From: Pseudooctadecabacter sp.
GTDB taxonomy: Bacteria; Pseudomonadota; Alphaproteobacteria; Rhodobacterales; Rhodobacteraceae
Reading direction: 5' to 3'
Length of the DNA: 15,537 nucleotides
Assembly: GCA_020628265.1 (NCBI GenBank)
Contig: JAHDFG010000023.1
Coordinates: 1-15,537, forward strand
The position numbers were made by a program, and so were the translations under genes. Below the pieces are notes generated by a model, which ran no database searches, was not told where the DNA came from, and saw nothing but the letters and a program-made list of their open reading frames with translations. This document shows, piece by piece, positions 1 to 7,034 of this stretch. Numbering within the stretch: the stretch's first letter is position 1; every line of letters starts with the position of its first letter.

Positions 1-1318
1 CGGTGATCTTTTTTCGCAAGGTATTGCGGTTGATGCCAAGCAACTCGGCACATTTAGCCTGATTGCCGGAGGTGGCATCAAGGGCGATTTCGATAAGCGG
101 TGCCTCCACTTCACGTAAGACCCGTTGATAAAGGCCGGGCGGCGGCAGCATACCGCCGTGCAGATCGAAGTAGCGCTTCAGGTGCTGGGCAACAGAGCCT
201 GACAGCTTGTCAGAGTTGCCCGTCTGCAAAGGCTCAACCGCAGGCTGGGAGCCAAGGACCTGCTCCACTTCGGGGCGATGGATTTCTTCGTTCGTGGCTG
301 TGACCACGAGGCGGCGAACCACGTTTTCAAGCTGGCGGACGTTGCCGGGCCATGTATAGGCCCGCACGATGTCCACGGCTGAACTGGCCAGCCTGCGGGT
401 GGGCGCACCTTCCCGCGCCGCGCGGGCCAGAAAGTGATCCGCCAGCAGCGGGATATCGTCCACGCGGTCGCGCAAAGGCGGCACGGTCACGGTTACACCG
501 GCCAAGCGGTAGTACAGATCCTCACGCACCTTGCCGTCTTCGAGTGCCTCCAGCAGGTCCGAGCGCGATGTGGCCATGATCCGCGGTGCGGTGTCGCCCA
601 TGGCGTCCAGCATCCGCACGATCCGGCCTTGGGTGTCCATTGGCAGATCGCCCACTTCGTCAAAGACCAGTGACCCGCCTTTTGCGCGGGCCAGCAATGT
701 AGACGGGCCGTCCATCCCTTCAAGGTCCGAGGCCGAGGCCACGACGAACGGGAGCGACCGGCGATCGGAAAAATCGTGAATGGCTTTGGCGATCAGACTT
801 TTACCCGTTCCGCTTTCGCCCGTGACCAGCACGGACAGCGGTGTGTTCATGACGCGTGCCACCAGCCGATACAGCGCCTGCATGGCCGGGGTCCGTCCCA
901 CCAAGGGCAGATCGTCGGTCTCATCGACATCCGACTTCGGAGCCGGCGCGTGGCGTTTGACCTCCAACGCGCGGGCCGCGCGTTTCATTAGGTCCGGCAG
1001 ATCGAAAGGTTTCGGCAGGTAGTCATAGGCATCTGCCTCGGCCGCCTGAATAGCGGTCATGATGGTGTTCTGGGCCGAAATGACGATCACAGGCAAACCG
1101 GGGCGCGCCTCGGCAATCTTGGGCAATTGGTCCAGCCCGTTCCCGTCGGGCATCACCACGTCCGAAATGACCAGATCGCCCTTTCCCTCTTCCACCCAAC
1201 GCATCAACGTCACGAGCGACGAGGTGGCGTGGACTTTACAGCCAGCACGGGTCAGCGCCTGGGTCAGAACTGTCCGGATTGTCCGGTCGTCATCAGCTAC
1301 AAGAACTGTTCCATCCAT
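1..1318 (-). CDS. ntrC: NtrC nitrogen response regulator, 3' end cut by window edge
   Basis: Response regulator partner of NtrB that activates nitrogen-limitation genes. The visible 439 residues hold a receiver domain (acidic pair D9-D11, phospho-acceptor D53, K103), an AAA+ domain (Walker A GESGTGKS at about 167-174, Walker B SLVFDE at about 216-221, arginine-rich PPLRDRVDDIP segment), and a Fis-type C-terminal HTH ending GINRNTLRKKIT at the edge. NtrC proteins usually end soon after this motif, so only about 10-25 residues should be missing. The sigma-54-contacting GAFTGA loop is absent: Walker A and Walker B are joined by a shortened linker (LEGMDGPSTLLARAKGG). Known from the family: R. 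capsulatus NtrC lacks this motif and activates sigma-70 polymerase; the same mode here is inference. The ATG at 1318 overlaps the ntrB stop (TAATG), with GGAG about 10 bases upstream, so the two are probably translationally coupled. Confidence 0.95.
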   Translation of the reverse strand, partial: MDGTVLVADDDRTIRTVLTQALTRAGCKVHATSSLVTLMRWVEEGKGDLVISDVVMPDGNGLDQLPKIAEARPGLPVIVISAQNTIMTAIQAAEADAYDYLPKPFDLPDLMKRAARALEVKRHAPAPKSDVDETDDLPLVGRTPAMQALYRLVARVMNTPLSVLVTGESGTGKSLIAKAIHDFSDRRSLPFVVASASDLEGMDGPSTLLARAKGGSLVFDEVGDLPMDTQGRIVRMLDAMGDTAPRIMATSRSDLLEALEDGKVREDLYYRLAGVTVTVPPLRDRVDDIPLLADHFLARAAREGAPTRRLASSAVDIVRAYTWPGNVRQLENVVRRLVVTATNEEIHRPEVEQVLGSQPAVEPLQTGNSDKLSGSVAQHLKRYFDLHGGMLPPPGLYQRVLREVEAPLIEIALDATSGNQAKCAELLGINRNTLRKKIT

Positions 1319-2385
1319 TATTCTTCGTCTCCGTTGTAGTCTTTGGGCACGGTCGGCAGGGACACGCGGAACACCGTCCGCCCCGGCACGCTGTCCGCTG
1401 AAATCCAGCCGCCAACATCGGCCACCAGCTTGCTCACCAGTGCGAGGCCAAGGCCGGTGCCGTTCTCTTTGCCCGAAATAAAGGGTTCAAACACATCCGC
1501 TGCAATCTCGGGCGGAAGGCCGGGCCCGTCGTCGATAATCTCAACCTGTAAAGGCAGCCGCGCACCTGTCCCGTCCTCCCGTTGCAGCCGCAATGACGGT
1601 TCATAGAAGGTGTGCAGGGTGATCGACCCGCCAGAACTTCCGGCCTCCGATGCGTTCTTGAGCAGGTTCAAGAACACCTGAAGCAACTGGTCCGCATCCG
1701 CAAAGGTCGGCGGCAGCGAGGGGTCGTAGTCCTCGATCAGCATCATGTGGGCACCAAAACCCAAGGACGCCGATTGCCGTGCGCGGTCCAGAACATCGTG
1801 AATATTGACCGGCGCACGTTTCGGCGGCTGCAGATTGCCGAACTGTTCAACCTGTTCCAGCAGCTTCACAATCCGGCGCGATTCCTCGACGATCAGGTCG
1901 GTCATCTCGCGGTCGCCATTGGACAGCGTCATCGACAACAGCTGCGCAGCCCCCGTGATCCCAGCAAGCGGATTCTTGATTTCATGGGCGAGCATTTCGG
2001 CCATGCCGATGGCAGACCGCGCCGCGCGGATCGACGACGCTGATTTATGCAGCCGCGAGGCCATCTCGCGCGGCTCGAAAATCATGATCATTTGGTCGCC
2101 ACCGTCCAACAGAGGCGCAAACTGGACGTTGCATTGCAAGGGCGCGCGTTCACCGCTGCTGACATCCACGTCGTTGACGAACAGCGAGGTGCGATTGGCG
2201 CTGGCGCGGGCATAGGCCTCTTCCAGCGGGGCGTCGATCATCACTTTGTCCCAAAGGGACGCGCCCTTGAGGGATTTGGCGGAAAGGTTCAGAAATGCCT
2301 CTGCCGCGGGGTTGCTATCGGCGATGGTGTCATCACTGTTCAGCAACAGCGCCGGCACCGGCAGGGAATTCCAGAGCGCGTTCAT
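1318..2385 (-). CDS. ntrB: NtrB nitrogen-regulation sensor histidine kinase
   Basis: Cytoplasmic two-component kinase/phosphatase for NtrC, normally controlled by PII proteins. The 355-residue product has an N-terminal PAS-like sensing region (about 1-110), a dimerisation/phospho-acceptor helix with the H-box AHEIKNPLAGITGAAQLLS (H134), then a HATPase domain with N-box QVFLNLLKNASEA (about 236-248), G1 box IDDGPGLP (about 284-291) and G2 box GTGLGLALV (about 309-317). There is no transmembrane segment, as expected for NtrB. The length matches the family. I chose the ATG at 2385 because the protein then begins MNALWNSLPVPALLL and overlaps the dusB stop as ATGA, with AGGTGG about 4 bases before it. 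A longer in-frame reading to 2577 lies inside dusB and is not needed. Confidence 0.95.
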   Translation of the reverse strand: MNALWNSLPVPALLLNSDDTIADSNPAAEAFLNLSAKSLKGASLWDKVMIDAPLEEAYARASANRTSLFVNDVDVSSGERAPLQCNVQFAPLLDGGDQMIMIFEPREMASRLHKSASSIRAARSAIGMAEMLAHEIKNPLAGITGAAQLLSMTLSNGDREMTDLIVEESRRIVKLLEQVEQFGNLQPPKRAPVNIHDVLDRARQSASLGFGAHMMLIEDYDPSLPPTFADADQLLQVFLNLLKNASEAGSSGGSITLHTFYEPSLRLQREDGTGARLPLQVEIIDDGPGLPPEIAADVFEPFISGKENGTGLGLALVSKLVADVGGWISADSVPGRTVFRVSLPTVPKDYNGDEE

Positions 2386-3359
2386 GCGGCCACCTGCCCC
2401 GCCAGAGCCTCTGGCAGCAGTTGCTGGACTTTGGCCGTATCCCGTTCGGTCAGAACCTGTTTGCGCAAGGGCCCTTCGGTTCCGGCAACGTCCATGTACC
2501 ACCCCAAATGTTTGCGGGCGACTTTGCCGCCCAAAGCGCTGCCATAGAACGACAGCATCGCGTCGTAGTGGCCGCACACCATGTCAATAAACGCTTCACC
2601 CTTCGGTGCGGGCGGAGGTGTGGTACCCGCCAATCCGCAAGCCACGTCACGCAGCACCCACGGGCGACCCTGCGTCCCTCGTCCGATCATCACCCCGTCA
2701 GCGCCGGATTGGGACAGCGCCGCTTTTGCAGTCGCCACATCGACAATGTCGCCGTTGGCAATCACGGGGATCGCCACGGCGTCCTTCACCGCAGCAATTG
2801 CAGCCCAATCGGCACGACCCTTGTAGAACTGGCACCGCGTGCGCCCGTGGATCACGATCCGCTTGATCCCTGCCGCCTCGGCCCGTTTTGCCAGCTCGGG
2901 CGCGTTGAGCATGTCATCATCCCACCCCAAACGCGTTTTCAGGGTCACCGGAATATCCACCGCTTCAACGACCGCTTCGATCAATGTCAGCGCATGGTCC
3001 AGATCGCGCATCAGCGCTGAACCCGAATAGCCGTTTGTGACCTTCTTGGCCGGACAGCCCATGTTGATATCGACCATCGCGGCCCCGTTGGCCTCAACCG
3101 CGCGGGCAGCCTCTCCCATCCAATAGGCATCTCGGCCTGCCAGTTGGACGGCTGTGTTGGTCTGATCGAAACCCAACTCGGCCTTCTCCCGCACACCGGG
3201 TTTGGCCTGCACCATTTCCTGACTGGCCACCATTTCCGAGACGACCCAGCCTGCGCCAAATGACGCCACAAGCTGCCGGAACGGCAGGTCCGTGATGCCG
3301 GCCAAAGGGGCCAGAGCAACAGGGGACGTAGGATCAGGAAGGGGAATATCGCGCCTCAT
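2382..3359 (-). CDS. dusB: tRNA-dihydrouridine synthase DusB (NifR3 family)
   Basis: FMN- and NADPH-dependent enzyme that reduces uridine to dihydrouridine in tRNA. The 325-residue TIM-barrel protein shows the family start LAPLAGITDLPFR (about 16-28), the active-site segment DINMGCPAKKV with catalytic C102, a KTRLGW strand at 141-146, HGRTR at 171-175, ANGDI at 201-205 and the FMN-phosphate loop IGRGTQGRPW at about 225-234. It is the first gene of a dusB-ntrB-ntrC operon, the order originally described as nifR3-ntrB-ntrC in Rhodobacter capsulatus. The ATG at 3359 gives MRRDIPLPDPTSPV just ahead of the conserved core. The reading frame stays open up to 3479, but that extension shows no family similarity and lies in the A+T-rich promoter gap. 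No strong ribosome-binding site is visible before 3359. Confidence 0.95.
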   Translation of the reverse strand: MRRDIPLPDPTSPVALAPLAGITDLPFRQLVASFGAGWVVSEMVASQEMVQAKPGVREKAELGFDQTNTAVQLAGRDAYWMGEAARAVEANGAAMVDINMGCPAKKVTNGYSGSALMRDLDHALTLIEAVVEAVDIPVTLKTRLGWDDDMLNAPELAKRAEAAGIKRIVIHGRTRCQFYKGRADWAAIAAVKDAVAIPVIANGDIVDVATAKAALSQSGADGVMIGRGTQGRPWVLRDVACGLAGTTPPPAPKGEAFIDMVCGHYDAMLSFYGSALGGKVARKHLGWYMDVAGTEGPLRKQVLTERDTAKVQQLLPEALAGQVAA

Positions 3360-3515
3360 GCCCGATTTTGTAGCGCTGAGTCGGGCAAGAAACAACGCGT
3401 CGCCGGTCAATAAATAGGCGAAAAACACAATACGACTAAATTTTAGGCAATCTAATCGCCTTTTCCTGCCCCAACGCACTGGCTACAACAAGTCAAGCAA
3501 ACCAAAGGGATAGTG
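3360..3515. promoter_or_regulatory. Divergent intergenic region between dusB and ispDF
   Basis: This 156-base A+T-richer gap separates the leftward dusB-ntrB-ntrC operon from the rightward ispDF-pgpA-pncC operon, so both promoters should lie here. It holds a spaced inverted repeat AGGCGA (3416-3421) / TCGCCT (3456-3461) flanking an A+T-rich core that includes CTAAATTTTAG. I could not assign -35 and -10 boxes with confidence on either strand. AAAGGGA at about 3504-3510 serves as ribosome-binding site for the ATG at 3516. Confidence 0.5.
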
Positions 3516-4649
3516 ATGGCCACAGCCGCCGCAATAATCGTCGCCGCGGGACGTGGCACCCGCGCTGGCGGACCACTGCCCAAACAATGGCAAAAGGTCG
3601 CCGGAAAGCCCGTTCTCGACCATACCTTGCGCATTTTTGAGGCACACCCGCGGATCGCCGAGATTGTTCTTGTCGTCGCGTCTGACGATCTGGATCTGGT
3701 CGCTGAGCACGGCTTTGACCAGCGGGCCAAAGTCGTGACCGGCGGGGCAGAACGCGCGTTGTCCGTGCAGGCGGGTGTCGCGGCGGCGGAGGCCGACCTT
3801 GTCCTAATCCATGATGGGGCCCGCTGCACCCTGCCCGCCGACGTCATTGACCGCGTGCTGGACGCGCTTGACCGTGCTGATGGCGCCGCCCCTGCCTTGG
3901 CCGTCACCGACGCCCTTTGGCGCAGTGAGGTAGGTCAGGTCACTGGCGTTCAGGACCGCACCGGCCTGTTCCGCGCGCAGACGCCGCAAGGTTTTCGCAG
4001 AACAGCGTTCGAGGCCGCATTGAATGATCACTTCGAAGGGGCGGCAGACGACGTCGAAGTGGCCCGCCGCGCAGGCCTTGACGTGGCAATCGTTGAGGGC
4101 GACGAACGCAATCTGAAAATCACGACGGCAGCGGACTTCGACCGCGCCGCCAAGCTACTGGAGCCCATGATGGACATTCGCACCGGCAACGGCTTTGACG
4201 TGCACCGTTTTGGGGAGGGCGACCACGTGGTGCTCTGCGGCGTCAAAGTCCCCCATGATCGCGGGCTTCAGGGGCATTCAGATGCGGACGTGGGCATGCA
4301 CACCGTCACGGATGCGATTTACGGCGCGCTGGCCCAAGGCGACATTGGTCAGCATTTCCCGCCCTCTGATCCGCAGTGGAAAGGTGCCGCCAGCCATATT
4401 TTCCTAGAGCACGCCTGTGCATTAGCGCGAGAGATGGGGTTCACTATCACCCATGTCGACTGCACGCTGATCTGCGAATTCCCCAAGATCGGCCCCGTAG
4501 CCCCCGCCATGCGGACGGAAATGGCACGGATCATGGGGATGGACGAAGACCGCGTGAGCGTAAAGGCCACGACATCCGAACGGCTTGGGTTCACTGGCCG
4601 CGGCGAGGGCATTGCGGCACTGGCAACAGCAACACTGGTGAAGTCATGA
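3516..4649 (+). CDS. ispDF: Bifunctional IspD/IspF of the MEP isoprenoid pathway
   Basis: Fusion of two non-consecutive enzymes of the MEP route to IPP/DMAPP. Residues 1 to about 218 are 2-C-methyl-D-erythritol 4-phosphate cytidylyltransferase (IspD): nucleotide-binding AAIIVAAGRGTRAGGPLPKQW (5-25), VTGGAERALSV (74-84), LIHDGAR (97-103), and RTGLFRAQTPQGF (148-160). Residues about 220-377 are 2-C-methyl-D-erythritol 2,4-cyclodiphosphate synthase (IspF): the metal ligands are D228, H230 (GNGFDVHRF) and H262 (DVGMHTVTDAI), and the C-terminal KATTSERLGFTGRGEGI segment is conserved. IspE would be encoded elsewhere. The fused form is common in alphaproteobacteria. The ATG at 3516 is preferred over the GTG at 3513 because AGGGA sits 5 bases before it. 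The stop overlaps the pgpA start as ATGA. Confidence 0.96.
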   Translation: MATAAAIIVAAGRGTRAGGPLPKQWQKVAGKPVLDHTLRIFEAHPRIAEIVLVVASDDLDLVAEHGFDQRAKVVTGGAERALSVQAGVAAAEADLVLIHDGARCTLPADVIDRVLDALDRADGAAPALAVTDALWRSEVGQVTGVQDRTGLFRAQTPQGFRRTAFEAALNDHFEGAADDVEVARRAGLDVAIVEGDERNLKITTAADFDRAAKLLEPMMDIRTGNGFDVHRFGEGDHVVLCGVKVPHDRGLQGHSDADVGMHTVTDAIYGALAQGDIGQHFPPSDPQWKGAASHIFLEHACALAREMGFTITHVDCTLICEFPKIGPVAPAMRTEMARIMGMDEDRVSVKATTSERLGFTGRGEGIAALATATLVKS

Positions 4650-5146
4650 AGAACGAATGGGCCAAGATCACCGCGACGTACTTTTACATAGGCTACCTGA
4701 AGCCTGCTCCGGGCACGTGGGGGTCGCTGGCTGCCCTGCCCCTTGCATGGCTGATCTATGCCATCGGCGGTGTCTGGTTGTTCATCATCGCCATCCCCGC
4801 AGCCTATGTGAAAGGCTATCTGGCAACCAAGTGGATGACCGAAGGATCAGACAACCACGACCCTTCAGAGATTGTCATCGACGAAGTGGTCGGTCAGTGG
4901 ATCGCGTTGCTGCCCGTGTTCATCGGCGCATCGCACGCTGGCGTGGATGTCCTTGCCCTATGGCCGGGTTGGATCGCGGCCTTTGTGCTGTTCCGCCTCT
5001 TTGACATCACCAAACCCGGCCCTGTCGGGTGGGCGGACGCCAAAAACAACGCCACGGGCGTGATGCTGGACGATGTGATTGCGGGTGTCATGGCGGCGGT
5101 TGGTGTCGCTGGCCTCGCCGCAATCTGGCACGGGATCGGGGCATGA
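4646..5146 (+). CDS. pgpA: Phosphatidylglycerophosphatase A
   Basis: Inner-membrane enzyme that removes the phosphate from phosphatidylglycerophosphate to give phosphatidylglycerol. The 166-residue product matches the family length. It contains the signature GYLKPAPGTWGSLAALP (16-32), the acidic segment SDNHDPSEIVIDEVVGQW (68-85) and the C-terminal ITKPGPVGWADAKN (121-134) with LDDVIAGVMAA. Several hydrophobic segments (about 28-56, 86-98, 104-117, 143-160) agree with a membrane protein. The start overlaps the ispDF stop (ATGA) and the stop overlaps the next gene (ATGA). No good independent ribosome-binding site is visible, so translation is probably coupled to ispDF. Confidence 0.93.
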   Translation: MKNEWAKITATYFYIGYLKPAPGTWGSLAALPLAWLIYAIGGVWLFIIAIPAAYVKGYLATKWMTEGSDNHDPSEIVIDEVVGQWIALLPVFIGASHAGVDVLALWPGWIAAFVLFRLFDITKPGPVGWADAKNNATGVMLDDVIAGVMAAVGVAGLAAIWHGIGA

Positions 5147-5613
5147 GTGCAGAAAAGACGCTTTCAGCCTTGATAGACCGTGGCTGGATGCTGGCGACGG
5201 CTGAAAGCTGCACAGGTGGCATGATCGCGGCTGCTATCACGGACATTGCCGGTTCTTCAGCGGGCTTTGATCGTGGCTTTGTAACCTATTCTAACAACGC
5301 CAAGGCAGAGATGTTGGGCGTACCGATGCCTCTGATCGAAGTACACGGCGCGGTCTCCGAAGAGGTCGCACGTGCCATGGCGGACGGGGCTTTGGTCCGT
5401 TCAGACGCACAAATTGCCGTAGCCGTTACAGGCATCGCGGGGCCCGGCGGGTCAGATCATAAGCCCGAGGGCCGCGTGTGCTTTGGTTTGGCGGTGAGCC
5501 ACAGCGCAACCCATGTCGAGACCGTGGAGTTCGGTCCGCTCGGCCGCGCCGAAGTCCGCAGGCGGACTGTCGAACATGCCCTGTCACTCGTTCATGAGGC
5601 CGCCAGCCGGTAA
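5143..5613 (+). CDS. pncC: CinA C-terminal domain protein (nicotinamide-nucleotide amidase type)
   Basis: Stand-alone CinA C-terminal (COG1546/PncC) domain of 156 residues. Family members deamidate NMN to nicotinic acid mononucleotide in pyridine-nucleotide recycling. The catalytic-site motif TAESCTGG is at 19-26 (Ser22), followed by FDRGFVTYSNNAK (42-54), the conserved HGAVSEEVARAMA (68-80) and AVTGIAGPGGSDHKPEGRVCFG (94-115). The N-terminal molybdopterin-binding-like half of full CinA is absent, as in most proteobacterial PncC proteins. The start overlaps pgpA by ATGA, with a G-rich stretch (GGGATCGGGGC) just upstream. NMN amidase activity is inferred from the family, and many genomes label this gene simply CinA family protein. 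Confidence 0.92.
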   Translation: MSAEKTLSALIDRGWMLATAESCTGGMIAAAITDIAGSSAGFDRGFVTYSNNAKAEMLGVPMPLIEVHGAVSEEVARAMADGALVRSDAQIAVAVTGIAGPGGSDHKPEGRVCFGLAVSHSATHVETVEFGPLGRAEVRRRTVEHALSLVHEAASR

Positions 5614-5800
5614 TAGCCCGCTTTTTGAGCATACGCGCCAATTACCGCCCATGTTTTAATCAATACACAACTTGCACACGAAGTAAGCGCCCCCTGCTGC
5701 AGTTGCTTCTTTTTCAACCACTCCGAATCCGCTTTGTCGCGCGTCAATGAAACGTTTGCGCGGAAAAACCGCGCCGACAGACGACAAAGGGGACAACACC
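5614..5800 (+). promoter_or_regulatory. amtB leader region with a perfect hairpin
   Basis: Gap of 187 bases between pncC and amtB. A perfect inverted repeat GCGCGG-AAAAA-CCGCGC lies at 5758-5774, ending 26 bases before the amtB ATG. It could be a hairpin in the mRNA leader or a protein-binding palindrome. AAAGGGG at about 5785-5791 is the ribosome-binding site, 9 bases from the ATG. I looked for a sigma-54 -24/-12 element (TGGCAC-N5-TTGC) and did not find a convincing one, which fits an NtrC without GAFTGA. A link between this region and NtrC is only a guess from gene function. Confidence 0.5.
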
Positions 5801-6982
5801 ATGAACGGAGCGGATACCGCTTGGATTATCGTCGCCACAGCCCTTGTGCTGTTTATGACCCTCCCGGGTCTGGCGCTCTTTTACGGCGGGCTTGTGCGCG
5901 CGCGAAACGTGCTTTCGGTCTTTATGCAGTGCTTCGGCATTGCCTGCCTGATGAGCATCCTTTGGCTGGCGGTGGGCTATTCCATCGCCTTTGGCGACGG
6001 CAACGCCTATTGGGGCGGCTTGGGTAAGGCCTTCTTGAATGGCGTGGATGCGGACACCGTGTCGGGCACCATCCCCGAAGTGTTGTTCTTTGCCTTCCAG
6101 ATGACCTTCGCCATCATTACGCCCGCCCTGATCGTGGGCGCCTATGTGGAACGCATCGGCTTTGCGTTCGTCATGGTGTTCTCGGGCCTGTGGATGCTGA
6201 TCTGCTATGCGCCTGTCGCACACTGGATCTGGGGTGGCGGCCTGCTCGCCGGTGCCGAATGGTCCCTGTTTGAGGAAGGCGTGAATGACTTTGCGGGCGG
6301 CATCGTGGTGCACCAGACCGCAGGCCTCGCGGCCCTCGTCGTGGCCTTCTTCCTTGGCCAGCGTCGTGAAAAGTCCAAGCCGCCGCACAATCCCGGCATG
6401 GTGATGATCGGGGCTGCGATGCTTTGGGTTGGCTGGTTCGGCTTCAACGGCGGCTCCCAGCTGGCAGCGGACGGCGGTGCTGCGATGGCGCTGACGGTCA
6501 CGCATATTTCCGCGGCGACTGCGTCGCTGACATGGATCGCCTATGAACGCATCCGGTTTGGCAAATCCTCCCTTGTTGGGATGGTCACCGGTACGATTGC
6601 CGGCCTCGCCTCGATCACGCCTGCCTCCGGTTCTGTTGGTCCGGTCGAAGCACTGATCATCGGTGCGATTGCCGGTGTGGGTTGTCAGATCATGTGCGGC
6701 GTTGTCAAAGACATGATGAAGATCGACGACACGCTGGACGTCTTTGCAGTTCACGGCGTGGGCGGCATGTTCGGCATCGTGATGCTCGCCGTGCTTGGTC
6801 ATGCCGACTGGACAGCCCAGCTGGGCGGCCTCGCAGTTGTTGGCGTCTGGACGCTGGTCATCACCACAATCATCGTGCTGGTTGTAAAGGCCATCTTCCC
6901 GCTGCGGGTCAGCGAAGAGGACGAGCACCAAGGCCTCGACATCACGTCCCACGGCGAACGCGCCTACGACATGACGAGCTAA
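5801..6982 (+). CDS. amtB: Ammonium transporter, Amt family
   Basis: Inner-membrane trimeric channel for ammonium uptake. The 393-residue product begins at the first core helix (MNGADTAWIIVATALVLFM) with no signal peptide; some Amt proteins carry a cleaved signal, so this is a short form. Conserved elements are LPGLALFYGGLVR (21-33), the gate helix FFAFQMTFAIITPALI (96-111), VAHWIWGGG (139-147), D163 in NDFAGGIVV, and the twin pore histidines H171 (VVHQTAG) and H318 (AVHGVGGMFG). D163 and H171 have the same 8-residue spacing as D160 and H168 of E. coli AmtB. The cytosolic tail DITSHGERAYD (380-390) has the HGE-AYD form that PII/GlnK proteins contact in other Amt proteins. No glnK gene adjoins it here. 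The ATG at 5801 has AAAGGGG upstream; an in-frame ATG at 5747 lies within the leader and adds non-homologous residues. Confidence 0.96.
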   Translation: MNGADTAWIIVATALVLFMTLPGLALFYGGLVRARNVLSVFMQCFGIACLMSILWLAVGYSIAFGDGNAYWGGLGKAFLNGVDADTVSGTIPEVLFFAFQMTFAIITPALIVGAYVERIGFAFVMVFSGLWMLICYAPVAHWIWGGGLLAGAEWSLFEEGVNDFAGGIVVHQTAGLAALVVAFFLGQRREKSKPPHNPGMVMIGAAMLWVGWFGFNGGSQLAADGGAAMALTVTHISAATASLTWIAYERIRFGKSSLVGMVTGTIAGLASITPASGSVGPVEALIIGAIAGVGCQIMCGVVKDMMKIDDTLDVFAVHGVGGMFGIVMLAVLGHADWTAQLGGLAVVGVWTLVITTIIVLVVKAIFPLRVSEEDEHQGLDITSHGERAYDMTS

Positions 6983-7002
6983 CGCTTGCCACAAAACAGC
7001 AG

Positions 7003-7034
7003 AAAGGGCGCCTTTAGTCGGGCGCCCTTTTTAT
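7003..7034 (+). terminator. Rho-independent terminator of amtB
   Basis: Perfect 10-base stem AAAGGGCGCC (7003-7012) / GGCGCCCTTT (7021-7030) with an 8-base loop, followed by further T residues (TTATTT). It starts 20 bases after the amtB stop. Its right part overlaps the last codons of the convergent PrpD-family gene, which ends at 7014. Read leftward the stem is followed by TTTCTGCTGTTTTG, so it may also work, less well, for the opposite gene. Confidence 0.9.

Noticed and set aside
3360..3479. Upstream extension of dusB
   Set aside because: The added residues lie in the A+T-rich divergent promoter gap and do not resemble the DusB N-terminus; the ATG at 3359 gives the usual start.
5614..5800. 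Sigma-54 promoter for amtB
   Set aside because: No TGGCAC-N5-TTGC-like element with the right spacing was found; a partial TGGCAC at about 5127 lies inside pgpA and lacks the -12 half.
5744..6994. Long minus-strand open frame (416 codons) opposite amtB
   Set aside because: It mirrors a clear Amt transporter, is full of His/Arg/Gly/Gln composition typical of antisense G+C-rich frames, and shows no domain.
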